A stretch of DNA of 17,217 bases, taken from an archaeon (GTDB lineage Archaea > Asgardarchaeota > Hermodarchaeia > Hermodarchaeales > Hermodarchaeaceae). The stretch covers positions 1 to 17,217 of the forward strand of contig JABXGX010000160.1 in NCBI GenBank assembly GCA_016550405.1, in the 5' to 3' direction. This document shows, piece after piece, positions 1 to 6,618 of this stretch. Made by a program: the position numbers and the translations under genes. Under the pieces are notes generated by a model. That model did no database searches, was not told the origin of the DNA, and saw only the letters and a program-made list of their open reading frames with translations. How positions within the stretch are numbered: the first letter of the stretch is position 1; each line of letters begins with the position of its first letter.

Positions 1-56
1 CAAAGCCAAACCCTTGAACTGCTAACGAGCCATAAAACCTGTGGTGAACGCAAACA

Positions 57-398
57 ATGCAGGGTGATTATTTCAGCTGGCTAAATAACATAGGTAATGT
101 TGGCTGGTTTCTAGCCGCATTCGGCATCATTCTTATTATCGTCCTTCTCTTGTATTGGATAGGTAAACGTATTGCACCTAATAATCCCACGAAGGAAAAG
201 TTAACCACGTACGCGTGTGGCGAAGATCTCGCTCCGTCGAAGGCCCAATTTCACACGCAACTTATCCGTTATGCCGTTTATTTCACTATCTTTGATATCG
301 TTGCATTTGTTCTTGCGACATCAATGGGCATTCTCGGATGGGTTCCGATCATGTTCCTGGGAGTCGCTTTTATCGCAATTCTCATCCGGCGAAAGTAA
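57..398 (+). CDS. nuoA: NADH-quinone oxidoreductase subunit A-like membrane protein
   Basis: A 113-residue membrane protein of the NuoA/FpoA/ND3 family, a small subunit at the junction of the membrane and peripheral arms of complex I-type enzymes. Three hydrophobic segments are visible, at about residues 15-38, 68-91 and 94-112. The loop after the first holds YACGED, the family's YxCG site, and the second contains FDIVAFVLATS, corresponding to the FDxE region of NuoA; the usual acidic residue after FD is missing. The start is ATG with GGTGA about 9 nt upstream. It is followed after 19 nt by the NuoB-like gene, so the three genes look like one transcript that probably began further upstream. 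Family assignment is fairly sure. Whether the complex is an F420H2 dehydrogenase or a hydrogenase-type enzyme is not settled here. Confidence 0.8.
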   Translation: MQGDYFSWLNNIGNVGWFLAAFGIILIIVLLLYWIGKRIAPNNPTKEKLTTYACGEDLAPSKAQFHTQLIRYAVYFTIFDIVAFVLATSMGILGWVPIMFLGVAFIAILIRRK

Positions 399-417
399 AT
401 GAAAAGAGGTAAACACG

Positions 418-852
418 ATGGGTATCGTTGACAAAATTGTAACATGGGCACGCATCAAATCACCGTGGGTGCTTCACCTAAACAGTGGTGGCTGCAATGG
501 CTGCGATATTGAAATCCTTGATGCACTAACACCGCGATATGATTTAGAAAGATTTGGCGTCCTATTGAAAGGGAGTCCACGACATGCCGATGTACTCCTT
601 TGTAGTGGTCCAATCACCAAACAAGTAGCCAAACGGTTTTTACGAGTTTACAATCAGACCCCAGATCCCAAATTTGTTGTTGGCATCGGGGCGTGCACGA
701 TGTCAGGCGGTGTTTTCCGACAGTGCTATAACGTTACGGGTGGGTTGGAGGATGTTATCCCTGTGGATGCATGGATTCCTGGCTGCCCACCGAAACCAGA
801 AGCAATCATTTATGGCGTCGCTGCATTACTTGGAAAATTGGCAGGTTCATGA
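418..852 (+). CDS. nuoB: NuoB-like / hydrogenase small-subunit-like Fe-S protein
   Basis: A 144-residue subunit of the NuoB/EchC/MbhJ family, which carries the [4Fe-4S] cluster nearest the quinone or hydrogenase site. The four likely ligands are C26, C29, C93 and C123, in SGGCNGCDIEIL, GACTMSGG and PGCPPKPE. Complex I and Fpo B subunits normally have two adjacent cysteines at the first position. The CxxC spacing seen here is typical of group 4 membrane [NiFe] hydrogenases such as Ech and Mbh. No membrane segment is seen, so it should be peripheral. The ATG is preceded by AGAGGT. It lies between the NuoA-like and NuoC-like genes and is very likely co-transcribed with them. The large subunit (NuoD/EchE-like) that should hold any NiFe site is not in the window. 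Confidence 0.9.
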   Translation: MGIVDKIVTWARIKSPWVLHLNSGGCNGCDIEILDALTPRYDLERFGVLLKGSPRHADVLLCSGPITKQVAKRFLRVYNQTPDPKFVVGIGACTMSGGVFRQCYNVTGGLEDVIPVDAWIPGCPPKPEAIIYGVAALLGKLAGS

Positions 853-884
853 GTATATTTCTAAGATAATGGAGGAAACACACA

Positions 885-1382
885 ATGGCGCAAGCAGAGA
901 AGCCCAAAAAGAAACCCACCAAGAAAGAAGCGGAAATGATGGCGGAATTCGAAAAAGCCATGGCCAGCGATTTCATTTCATCCGAGTTCCTACGTGAGCA
1001 TAGCATCTATGTCACAGTAAAAGCAGAAGCCGTTCGTAAAGCTGTTGAATTCATGAAACAGGAATGGGGGTTAACCCATCTTTCCACAATAACCGGCATG
1101 GATTTGCGCGGAGAACTAGCAGTCGTCTATCACTTCGAGGTCAAAGCCGTCTCAGTGAGTTTGCATATTCAAGTTCCCACCTCCCATCCCGAAGTTGACT
1201 CCATTACACCCCTTATACCTGGGGCTACCTTATATGAACGCGAAGTGCATGATCTTTTAGGTATTAAATTTAAAGGACATCCGAATCTGAAACGGTTAAT
1301 CCTTCCTGAAGATTGGCCGAAGGATGTCTATCCACTTCGAAAGGATTGGGAATCTCCACGGCTTGATAAGCCTAAAGAATAG
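885..1382 (+). CDS. nuoC: NuoC-like 30-kDa subunit
   Basis: A 165-residue member of the complex I 30-kDa (NuoC/FpoC/MbhK) family, a structural subunit of the peripheral arm. The family signature is clear near residues 118-151: YEREVHDLLGIKFKGHP, then LPEDWP and YPLRKDW. The first 25 or so residues are rich in Lys and Glu and look like a charged extension. GGAGG sits 9 nt before the ATG, and the gap to the NuoB-like gene is 32 nt. The protein ends soon after the signature, so it is not fused to a NuoD domain, unlike some bacterial NuoCD proteins. No NuoD gene follows; the next gene is convergent. The rest of the complex must be upstream of the window or elsewhere. Confidence 0.9.
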   Translation: MAQAEKPKKKPTKKEAEMMAEFEKAMASDFISSEFLREHSIYVTVKAEAVRKAVEFMKQEWGLTHLSTITGMDLRGELAVVYHFEVKAVSVSLHIQVPTSHPEVDSITPLIPGATLYEREVHDLLGIKFKGHPNLKRLILPEDWPKDVYPLRKDWESPRLDKPKE

Positions 1383-1443
1383 CTGGAAATCTCACAAGTC
1401 AGTTGTTTTAGTGAGCTAATAGTGAGAGTTAGGCCCAAAGAGG

Positions 1444-2289
1444 TCACTTAGGCTTTGCTGGCTTTGTGCCTAACTTTGTGAGGGTTCCGAGTGATCCATC
1501 AGTGAAGTGAGGGGAACGGTAGAGAGAGTCGCCATATTTTTCGATTTCACGGGCTTCATCTGCTAAGCGGGCTGCAGTCCGCATCATTTCATGAGCACTG
1601 GCAACGGTAGGAATGTATTTTTCGTGTTCTTTTTGTTTAAAGCAGCCTTTGACATTGATTGCAGCAACCGCTTCAGCAATTTCGTAAGCTGCTCTGGCTT
1701 TCACCTTGGCATAGGGATTGGTGAATTGCCCCGCATCGACAGCCTTTGTGGCATTCACAACCAAAGCTGGGAGTTGGGGAGTTTTTCCAGCTGCAATGCT
1801 TGAAATGATTTCATCTAACGCTATTTGAACTTGGCGTAGCGCGCCAGTTGCAGCAAGTACCCGGATGACATCTACATTGAAGAGCACCATCTCAGTGGGA
1901 TCCAAAAATTCCCGACGTGCTCCAATCATCGAGTCTGCAGGAACTAGAACATAACCAAATCCTGCCTCAGTGAGGGTTTCCCGCTGGTCTTTAGGTAACA
2001 GATCTGAGAGAAGGATAACCGGGATACCCGCATCTTTGAGCAGCTCACGAGCTTTTGTGGGTCCTTTCAAGGCAGCATTTGGACTCGGAATAAGCACCAA
2101 GTGCGGTTTTTGTTCGATTAGCAATTTTGTACTTCGTTCCGCAGCGGCTTCATCCATTTTGGCTCCTGAGCCAATCAACAAAACGTTGAAGTCTTCACGG
2201 TCTGCTCGTTCATCAAAGAGGAGTTCAAGTAAGGGTGATGTTCCGATATTGCCCAGTTTCAAGACACCTAGGAGGAAAGGTGAGCTCAT
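1444..2289 (-). CDS. mtd: F420-dependent methylene-tetrahydromethanopterin dehydrogenase
   Basis: A 281-residue protein that matches Mtd along its whole length; Mtd proteins are usually about 275-280 residues. Mtd interconverts methylene- and methenyl-tetrahydromethanopterin with coenzyme F420 as hydride carrier, in the cytoplasm, within the archaeal C1 (methyl branch) pathway. Recognisable blocks are KLGNIGTSPLLELLFDERADRED at the N-terminus, MIGARREFLDPTEM, FNVDVIRVLAATGALR, FTNPYAKVKARAAYEIAEAV and VASAHEMMRTAARLADEARE. The ATG has AAGGTGG just upstream. Its own TATA box lies in the 112-nt gap that separates it from the FpoF-like gene on the same strand. The organism therefore probably uses H4MPT-type C1 carriers and F420. 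The direction of flux, reductive or oxidative, cannot be read from the gene. Confidence 0.95.
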   Translation of the reverse strand: MSSPFLLGVLKLGNIGTSPLLELLFDERADREDFNVLLIGSGAKMDEAAAERSTKLLIEQKPHLVLIPSPNAALKGPTKARELLKDAGIPVILLSDLLPKDQRETLTEAGFGYVLVPADSMIGARREFLDPTEMVLFNVDVIRVLAATGALRQVQIALDEIISSIAAGKTPQLPALVVNATKAVDAGQFTNPYAKVKARAAYEIAEAVAAINVKGCFKQKEHEKYIPTVASAHEMMRTAARLADEAREIEKYGDSLYRSPHFTDGSLGTLTKLGTKPAKPK

Positions 2290-2316
2290 TGGTTAACCAC
2301 CTTCGAATGCATAGTT

Positions 2317-2327
2317 GGTATAAAACC
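2317..2327 (-). promoter_or_regulatory. Probable TATA box of mtd
   Basis: On the minus strand this reads GGTTTTATACC. It lies about 33 bp before the mtd ATG, which places the transcript start near 2296, just before the AAGGTGG ribosome-binding site. Mtd may thus have a very short leader and a promoter separate from the gene upstream. Called by eye only. Confidence 0.45.
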
Positions 2328-2401
2328 AGAAGCTTTTGGTGTGCTCTAGCGTCAAAAGTGTTTACTTTCAGAGAAAATAAGGCAACCTTTAGTGAAGAGT
2401 G

Positions 2402-3448
2402 CTAAGATTGGATTTTGGGAACAGCGATTTTTCGAAGACGTTCTAGTCCCTCTTCGGATAACTCTTCATACAGGAATACACCAGCTGAAATCATTTCTTC
2501 GATAATGGCTTGTCCTCTTTCACTCCGTACAAGCACAGATGACCATTTTCCTGGTGTTCCGGCACCGCCTACGGAAATATCAGCAAACTCAGAAGCAAAG
2601 TCTTTACACCCATGACAACCAGGATCAATCCACTCCTTGGCTTCACTCAAAGGAATCGTAAACGATTCTTTTGTACCGCGTGGAAATACTAAGAGTTTGC
2701 CTTTGATGTCGAGTTTTCGGAGATTCCCCAATGGAACACCCAGTTCACCTGCAATTTTATCTTGCATGAGCTCTTTGAACTTGAAGGTTTCACTACAAAA
2801 GAGACCAATCGTCATTACAACTGACCGATCTACTTTCTTCAAGGGTGCCAAACGCATACGTTGGATGGCTTGAATATGACACGGAGTTCCAACCACAGCG
2901 ATTTGGTTGAGCTTCCGTTCTTTCAGTGCCTCCTTCAGTGCAACTAAATTTGGGGATCGAGTATACCTAGATTTGGTTGCGGAGATAATTTCGTCATGAG
3001 TGGTTGCTACCATCGGTTTGGGTTTCCAAGGTTCCTTAGGATCAACCCCTGAAATGACAGCACCGTCAATCACTCCCGCGTCAAGCAAATGTAGCAAAAT
3101 CGCAGTTACTACTCCGCCATCTTGTGCACGTTTTCGAATCGATTCATCAGCGTTTCGAAGAGCATAGGCTTGGCGGTAGACACCAATAGCTGGATCGCGT
3201 TGTGCATCTTCACCAAACACTAGTGGATAAAGTGGAGAATAGTCGTCAATCATCCGTGGACACGATTTCCAGCAAAACTCACATTTGGTGCAATCCTTTA
3301 CAAGAGTAGGTCGGAGCTCCTGAAGTTCGATAGCGCCTATTGGGCATGCAGCTTCACAACCCCCACAGCTACAACATTTCCCAGCATCAATTACATTTGC
3401 TTCTAAATGCTCGAACCCAAGTTTTTCTTTGCTCAACTGAATCACCAA
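2402..3448 (-). CDS. F420H2 dehydrogenase subunit F-like (FrhB/FdhB family)
   Basis: A 348-residue iron-sulfur flavoprotein of the FrhB/FdhB family in the FpoF/FqoF layout. Two N-terminal [4Fe-4S] ferredoxin motifs use C25/C28/C31/C35 and C53/C56/C59/C63. They are followed by the F420 hydrogenase/dehydrogenase beta domain, with AQDGGVVTAILLHLLDAG, VGTPCHIQAI, GLFCSETF and a late GCHGCKDFASEFADIS motif. FpoF oxidises F420H2 and passes electrons to the Fpo membrane complex; its length, near 350 residues, agrees. The start is TTG at 3446-3448 or the adjoining GTG at 3443-3445; neither has a clear ribosome-binding site. It sits between the OsmC-like gene and mtd on the same strand and opposite NuoABC-like genes, which supports an F420H2 role. 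It could instead serve a soluble F420:ferredoxin or hydrogenase/heterodisulfide reductase partner. Confidence 0.88.
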   Translation of the reverse strand: MVIQLSKEKLGFEHLEANVIDAGKCCSCGGCEAACPIGAIELQELRPTLVKDCTKCEFCWKSCPRMIDDYSPLYPLVFGEDAQRDPAIGVYRQAYALRNADESIRKRAQDGGVVTAILLHLLDAGVIDGAVISGVDPKEPWKPKPMVATTHDEIISATKSRYTRSPNLVALKEALKERKLNQIAVVGTPCHIQAIQRMRLAPLKKVDRSVVMTIGLFCSETFKFKELMQDKIAGELGVPLGNLRKLDIKGKLLVFPRGTKESFTIPLSEAKEWIDPGCHGCKDFASEFADISVGGAGTPGKWSSVLVRSERGQAIIEEMISAGVFLYEELSEEGLERLRKIAVPKIQS

Positions 3449-3495
3449 GAATCAAATGCAGGGTTTGCAGTCAAAATGGGGTGTTCGCCTACTTA

Positions 3496-3545
3496 AACTT
3501 GATAGACAACGTAACTCTAATGATTATAGAGTTACTCATCAAGTT
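3496..3545 (-). repeat. Two-tier inverted repeat across the osmC stop codon
   Basis: The inner arms GTAACTCTA (3511-3519) and TAGAGTTAC (3527-3535) are perfect 9-bp complements with a 7-nt loop. The outer arms AACTTGAT (3496-3503) and ATCAAGTT (3538-3545) are perfect 8-bp complements, giving 17 pairs in all with an uneven internal loop. The stop codon of the OsmC-like gene lies within the inner arm. No T-run follows on the minus strand, so this is not a standard terminator. It could be an RNA 3' stabilising hairpin or an operator ahead of the FpoF-like gene, which starts about 50-90 bp downstream. Confidence 0.6.
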
Positions 3546-3984
3546 GTGTTATTTGAGGTTCTACAAGAACCTTACAGGCTACAGAGCGGGAAATATGACA
3601 GTACTTTTCAGTCAAGTCCACAGCGCGTTTGACTTGACTAAGAATGGCATCCTTCGGTATTATGATTTTCATTATAATGTAAATGTCCGTGAATAACCAA
3701 CCTCCCTCAGGATGCTGTTTGAGAACTCCTCGTCCTGATACCTGATGCGCCGATAAAGGTTGTTTCATTCGTTTCATCATACTGGCAAAGGTGGTAATGT
3801 AACACCCAGTTACGGCGGAAATGAAGAGGTCATGAGGGGAATAAGCGTCAGCTTTTCCGTTCCAATGGACTGGCGAAGATAGGGGGAGATCGGATTTCCC
3901 GTTTATTTTGATGATTCCTTCCTTTCCTTCCGTCCATAATGCATTCACATTGAACTCAAGAGATTCAGGTTTTTTGTCATTCAA
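3532..3984 (-). CDS. OsmC/Ohr-family protein
   Basis: A 150-residue OsmC-type protein. This family contains thiol peroxidases that reduce organic hydroperoxides with two conserved cysteines. Both are seen: C61 in FISAVTGCYITTF and C129 in TEKYCHISRSV, and the length is normal. The start is TTG at 3982-3984, with AGAAGTGA shortly upstream; the nearest ATG is out of frame. It is divergent from hypD across about 145 bp and is followed on the same strand by the FpoF-like gene. A role in protecting oxygen-sensitive redox enzymes would suit the context but is inference. Some OsmC proteins have other, unknown substrates. Confidence 0.88.
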   Translation of the reverse strand: MNDKKPESLEFNVNALWTEGKEGIIKINGKSDLPLSSPVHWNGKADAYSPHDLFISAVTGCYITTFASMMKRMKQPLSAHQVSGRGVLKQHPEGGWLFTDIYIIMKIIIPKDAILSQVKRAVDLTEKYCHISRSVACKVLVEPQITQLDE

Positions 3985-4070
3985 CCTTATTCACTTCTTC
4001 GCACGAGTTTTGATGAAGCTTTTAGGTGTTCGGGAAATTCAAATCCTTGAAGAAAATGTAACTGCGAAAA

Positions 4071-4080
4071 AGGTATATGG
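4071..4080 (+). promoter_or_regulatory. Probable TATA box of hypD
   Basis: AGGTATATGG preceded by an A-rich GCGAAAA stretch, which resembles a BRE-TATA pair. The expected transcript start is near 4101, some 28 nt before the hypD start chosen here. This argues against the longer reading frame that opens at 3908. Confidence 0.45.
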
Positions 4081-4129
4081 CATCTCCCACGAAAGTGAAG
4101 CATCTAAATATCAGATTTTGGAGGATACC

Positions 4130-5254
4130 ATGATGGCTGGAAGCTTCGCAAATATGGACCCATTAGAGCTGCAGAAGGGGTTTCGTGACCCTCAGCTTGC
4201 TATGAAAGCTGCCCAAAAAATCAAAGAACTCGCGAAAAACCGCACCTTCAAGTTCATGCACCTTTGTGGCACTCACGAATACACCATCACCCACTCCGGA
4301 TTACGGGACCTGCTTCCCGAGAATGTGGAACTAATCGCAGGACCGGGGTGTCCAGTATGTGTATGTCCTCCAGAAGATGTAGCCCTGGCAATAGCAGTTG
4401 CCAAACAGCCAAACGCGTTGTTAACTACCTTCGGAGATATGATGCGCGTTCCAGCTGGCGACCTTGGTTCTTTGAATTCTGCACGCGGAAAGGGTGCAAA
4501 TGTGCAAGTGGTTTACAGTATGATGGATGCGATAATTGCTGCAAAGGAGCATCCGGATAAAGAGGTGGTGCACTTTGCAATTGGTTTCGAAACAACAACC
4601 CCACCAACGGCCGCAGAGATTTTAGGAGATGCACCCAGTAATTTCAGCGTCTTAGTGAGTCATAGGCTCATTCCGCCAGCAGAAGAATTTCTTCTGGACC
4701 AAGGGGAGGTAGGGTTAGATGGATTTCTTCTTCCCGGTCATGTTTCGGTGATAATCGGTGCCCAAGGGTATGAACATATCTCTAACCGATGGAAAGTGCC
4801 TCAAGTCATCGCAGGGTTTGAACCCTTAGACGTGCTCCTAGGAATAGTGATGCTCCTTCAACAGTTAGAGGATGGTCGAGGTGAGGTAGAAAACGAATAC
4901 ACTCGTGCAGTATCCTATGAGGGAAATGTTCGAGCCCGTGAAATGATCGAGAAAGTGTTCGTCCCGGTAGATGCGCGTTGGCGGGGAATCGGAATTATTC
5001 CAGAATCAGGGCTAGCTCTACGAGAAGAATATATGTCCTTTGATGTGCGTACCCGCTTTGAAATCAAACTTGAACCTCAAAAATATGAGATGCCGCCTGG
5101 ATGTAAATGCGGAGAAGTTTTACGGGGAATTATGCGTCCAGAAGAGTGCCCGCTCTTTGGGAAGAAATGTGTCCCCCAAAATCCGATTGGTCCCTGTATG
5201 GTTTCTATGGAGGGGACTTGCAGCGTGGTGTACGGGGCTCAGATGATTCCTTAA
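4130..5254 (+). CDS. hypD: [NiFe] hydrogenase maturation protein HypD
   Basis: A 374-residue HypD, the Fe-S scaffold that works with HypC and HypE to build the Fe(CN)2CO group of [NiFe] hydrogenases in the cytoplasm. Key sites are LCGTHEY with C46, AGPGCPVCVCPP with C74 and C77 (matching E. coli C41, C69 and C72 at a constant offset of 5), FGDMMRVPAG and FAIGFETTTPP. The C-terminal cluster region contains PPGCKCGEVLRG, PEECPLFGKKC and GPCMVSMEGTC. The frame is open from 3908, but that part overlaps osmC and does not look like HypD. GGAGG at 4120-4124 and the HypD-like LQKGFRDPQLA soon after fix the start at 4130. No other hyp gene is nearby. It shows that the organism makes a [NiFe] hydrogenase, which is relevant to the hydrogenase-like NuoB. 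Confidence 0.96.
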   Translation: MMAGSFANMDPLELQKGFRDPQLAMKAAQKIKELAKNRTFKFMHLCGTHEYTITHSGLRDLLPENVELIAGPGCPVCVCPPEDVALAIAVAKQPNALLTTFGDMMRVPAGDLGSLNSARGKGANVQVVYSMMDAIIAAKEHPDKEVVHFAIGFETTTPPTAAEILGDAPSNFSVLVSHRLIPPAEEFLLDQGEVGLDGFLLPGHVSVIIGAQGYEHISNRWKVPQVIAGFEPLDVLLGIVMLLQQLEDGRGEVENEYTRAVSYEGNVRAREMIEKVFVPVDARWRGIGIIPESGLALREEYMSFDVRTRFEIKLEPQKYEMPPGCKCGEVLRGIMRPEECPLFGKKCVPQNPIGPCMVSMEGTCSVVYGAQMIP

Positions 5255-5588
5255 TTTTCTCTGAGTGTATTTGGAGCATCGATTCAAGGAATGCAGGACT
5301 CTGGATCCACTCGGAAGCCAATGTTTCAACCTCTGTGACCTTTTCACGTAAATAGCGATCAATGAGGATTTCTCGCTGAATATCTGGGAGACCTTGAGAC
5401 GCCCAGAATGCTTCACGAGCTTCTTGGGGAATTATCAAAAGCGGTTGTGTTTTTGTAGTTTCAAGTAGGTTGCGGGCGAGTTGAGCTGCAAGTTGTTTCG
5501 AATCCGTATATAGAATTCGTCCTCGAATCCAGAGGCGACACTTTGCACGTCCCTGGCAATGACCACCTGCAGTGGGACAAAACACCAC
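5205..5588 (-). CDS. Small Cys/His protein of unknown function, overlapping the hypD 3' end
   Basis: A 127-residue protein that I do not recognise. The N-terminus has CPTAGGHCQGRAKCR, with C4, H10, C11 and C17 that could bind a metal. The rest is mostly predicted helix with many charged residues and a Pro/Arg-rich tail. Support for its being real: AGGTGA lies 7 nt before tandem GTG codons at 5583-5588, composition is protein-like, and the minus-strand run of genes continues into it. Its last 50 nt overlap the end of hypD on the opposite strand, which is unusual. It is the last gene of a probable alcohol dehydrogenase/aldehyde oxidoreductase operon, 74 nt after the 305-aa gene. A part in metal-cofactor handling is only a guess. 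Confidence 0.65.
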   Translation of the reverse strand: MVFCPTAGGHCQGRAKCRLWIRGRILYTDSKQLAAQLARNLLETTKTQPLLIIPQEAREAFWASQGLPDIQREILIDRYLREKVTEVETLASEWIQSPAFLESMLQIHSEKIKESSEPRTPRCKSPP

Positions 5589-5662
5589 AATACTTCACCT
5601 AAGTCCACGCGGAGCAGATTCTACAACTGCATAAACTTTTTTGTGCTTTTTCAACCTTCGAA

Positions 5663-6580
5663 TTAACCGATGGGCCAGTAAATATCTTCAGATGCCGTTG
5701 TTGCTTCGGCTAAATCACGCATGAGCATCATCAAAGTAAAAATATCGTAGTTGATTCCTTCACCGATCATTACGAATCGTTGGGATTCGCTGACAAATGC
5801 GCTCTCTGGTTGCCAATCGGTGGGCCAAGAGGGAACAGTTTCAATTTGAATCAGAGTTTTCTTGAGTCCGTCAGCATAAGTGACAATAAGTGGCACAGTA
5901 GGAAGACGAAGCAGATAACTTTCAGGTCGGAGAATATCATCAATTCCGCTTCGGACAACTTGTAATGGAGGAAAGAAGCGTTTGCCTACCTCTCTTTCGA
6001 TTGGAAACGGGATGAGTTGTTCAAGTGTGGTTACGTCACGTTTATTTAACGACCTTGTTTCTAAGGACTCGCGCAATAGGACAGAAGCTGTAATTAGATT
6101 GTTGGGTTTGGTGACATTAGCAGGAAGTATTGGGGCAGGACCTCGGAAAGCATTAAACGCTCCTTTGGGATTGAATCCTTCAGGGGTGATTCCGGGATGG
6201 TTTGGATTTAGGGTTAACCATAATGCAAACGGAAGAATGGGGGGTTGGTCCGTGAAAATTGTGAGTTTGAGTTTGTTAGAAAATGGTCGTGTCAAATACA
6301 AGGTATCAAAAGGATCTGTTGAAGAGAGAGGAACCACTAGAGTATATCCGCCGAAATCAATATGTTCTGGGGTTTTTCCCCGCATTTCCAAATCTACTGT
6401 AGTCTCAGAATGTGTCTTGATCCTATCGAAGGCATTGGGCATGAGTAAGAGATGGGGGTTCCCCTTAGCATAAGGCGTAAGCTGTTTAAGAAGAGATGAG
6501 AGAAGCCGAGTATGTTGATCGGTGGCCGCACGATCTAAGAGTGCGAATAATTTTGGCTCCTGACTTCGTAAGCTTTCCAT
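5663..6580 (-). CDS. Protein of unknown function, downstream of the aldehyde oxidoreductase
   Basis: A 305-residue protein that I do not recognise. It has no cysteine, no signal peptide and no membrane segment, so it is probably soluble and cytoplasmic. It is rich in Pro and Leu. Visible blocks include PEHIDFGGYTLVVPLSS, an FxLWLTLNPNHPGITPEGFNP stretch near the middle, and MIGEGINYDIFTLMMLM near the end. The ATG has AGGAAA about 10 nt upstream. It begins 38 nt after the aldehyde oxidoreductase stop codon and lies in the same direction, so it is likely co-transcribed. That context suggests an accessory role for the oxidoreductase or its substrate, but nothing in the sequence shows an enzymatic motif. 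Confidence 0.75.
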   Translation of the reverse strand: MESLRSQEPKLFALLDRAATDQHTRLLSSLLKQLTPYAKGNPHLLLMPNAFDRIKTHSETTVDLEMRGKTPEHIDFGGYTLVVPLSSTDPFDTLYLTRPFSNKLKLTIFTDQPPILPFALWLTLNPNHPGITPEGFNPKGAFNAFRGPAPILPANVTKPNNLITASVLLRESLETRSLNKRDVTTLEQLIPFPIEREVGKRFFPPLQVVRSGIDDILRPESYLLRLPTVPLIVTYADGLKKTLIQIETVPSWPTDWQPESAFVSESQRFVMIGEGINYDIFTLMMLMRDLAEATTASEDIYWPIG

Positions 6581-6618
6581 GGTTGTTTCCTACTTGGATC
6601 CGCAGGAATCCTTTGTTC

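Noticed and set aside
3908..4129. Extension of hypD to an ATG at 3908
   Set aside because: It overlaps osmC on the other strand, does not resemble HypD, and a TATA box (4071) and GGAGG (4120) lie inside it.
5982..6473. 163-aa plus-strand frame opposite the 305-aa gene
   Set aside because: It has no ribosome-binding site and low-complexity, non-protein-like content; the minus-strand gene has operon context and better composition.
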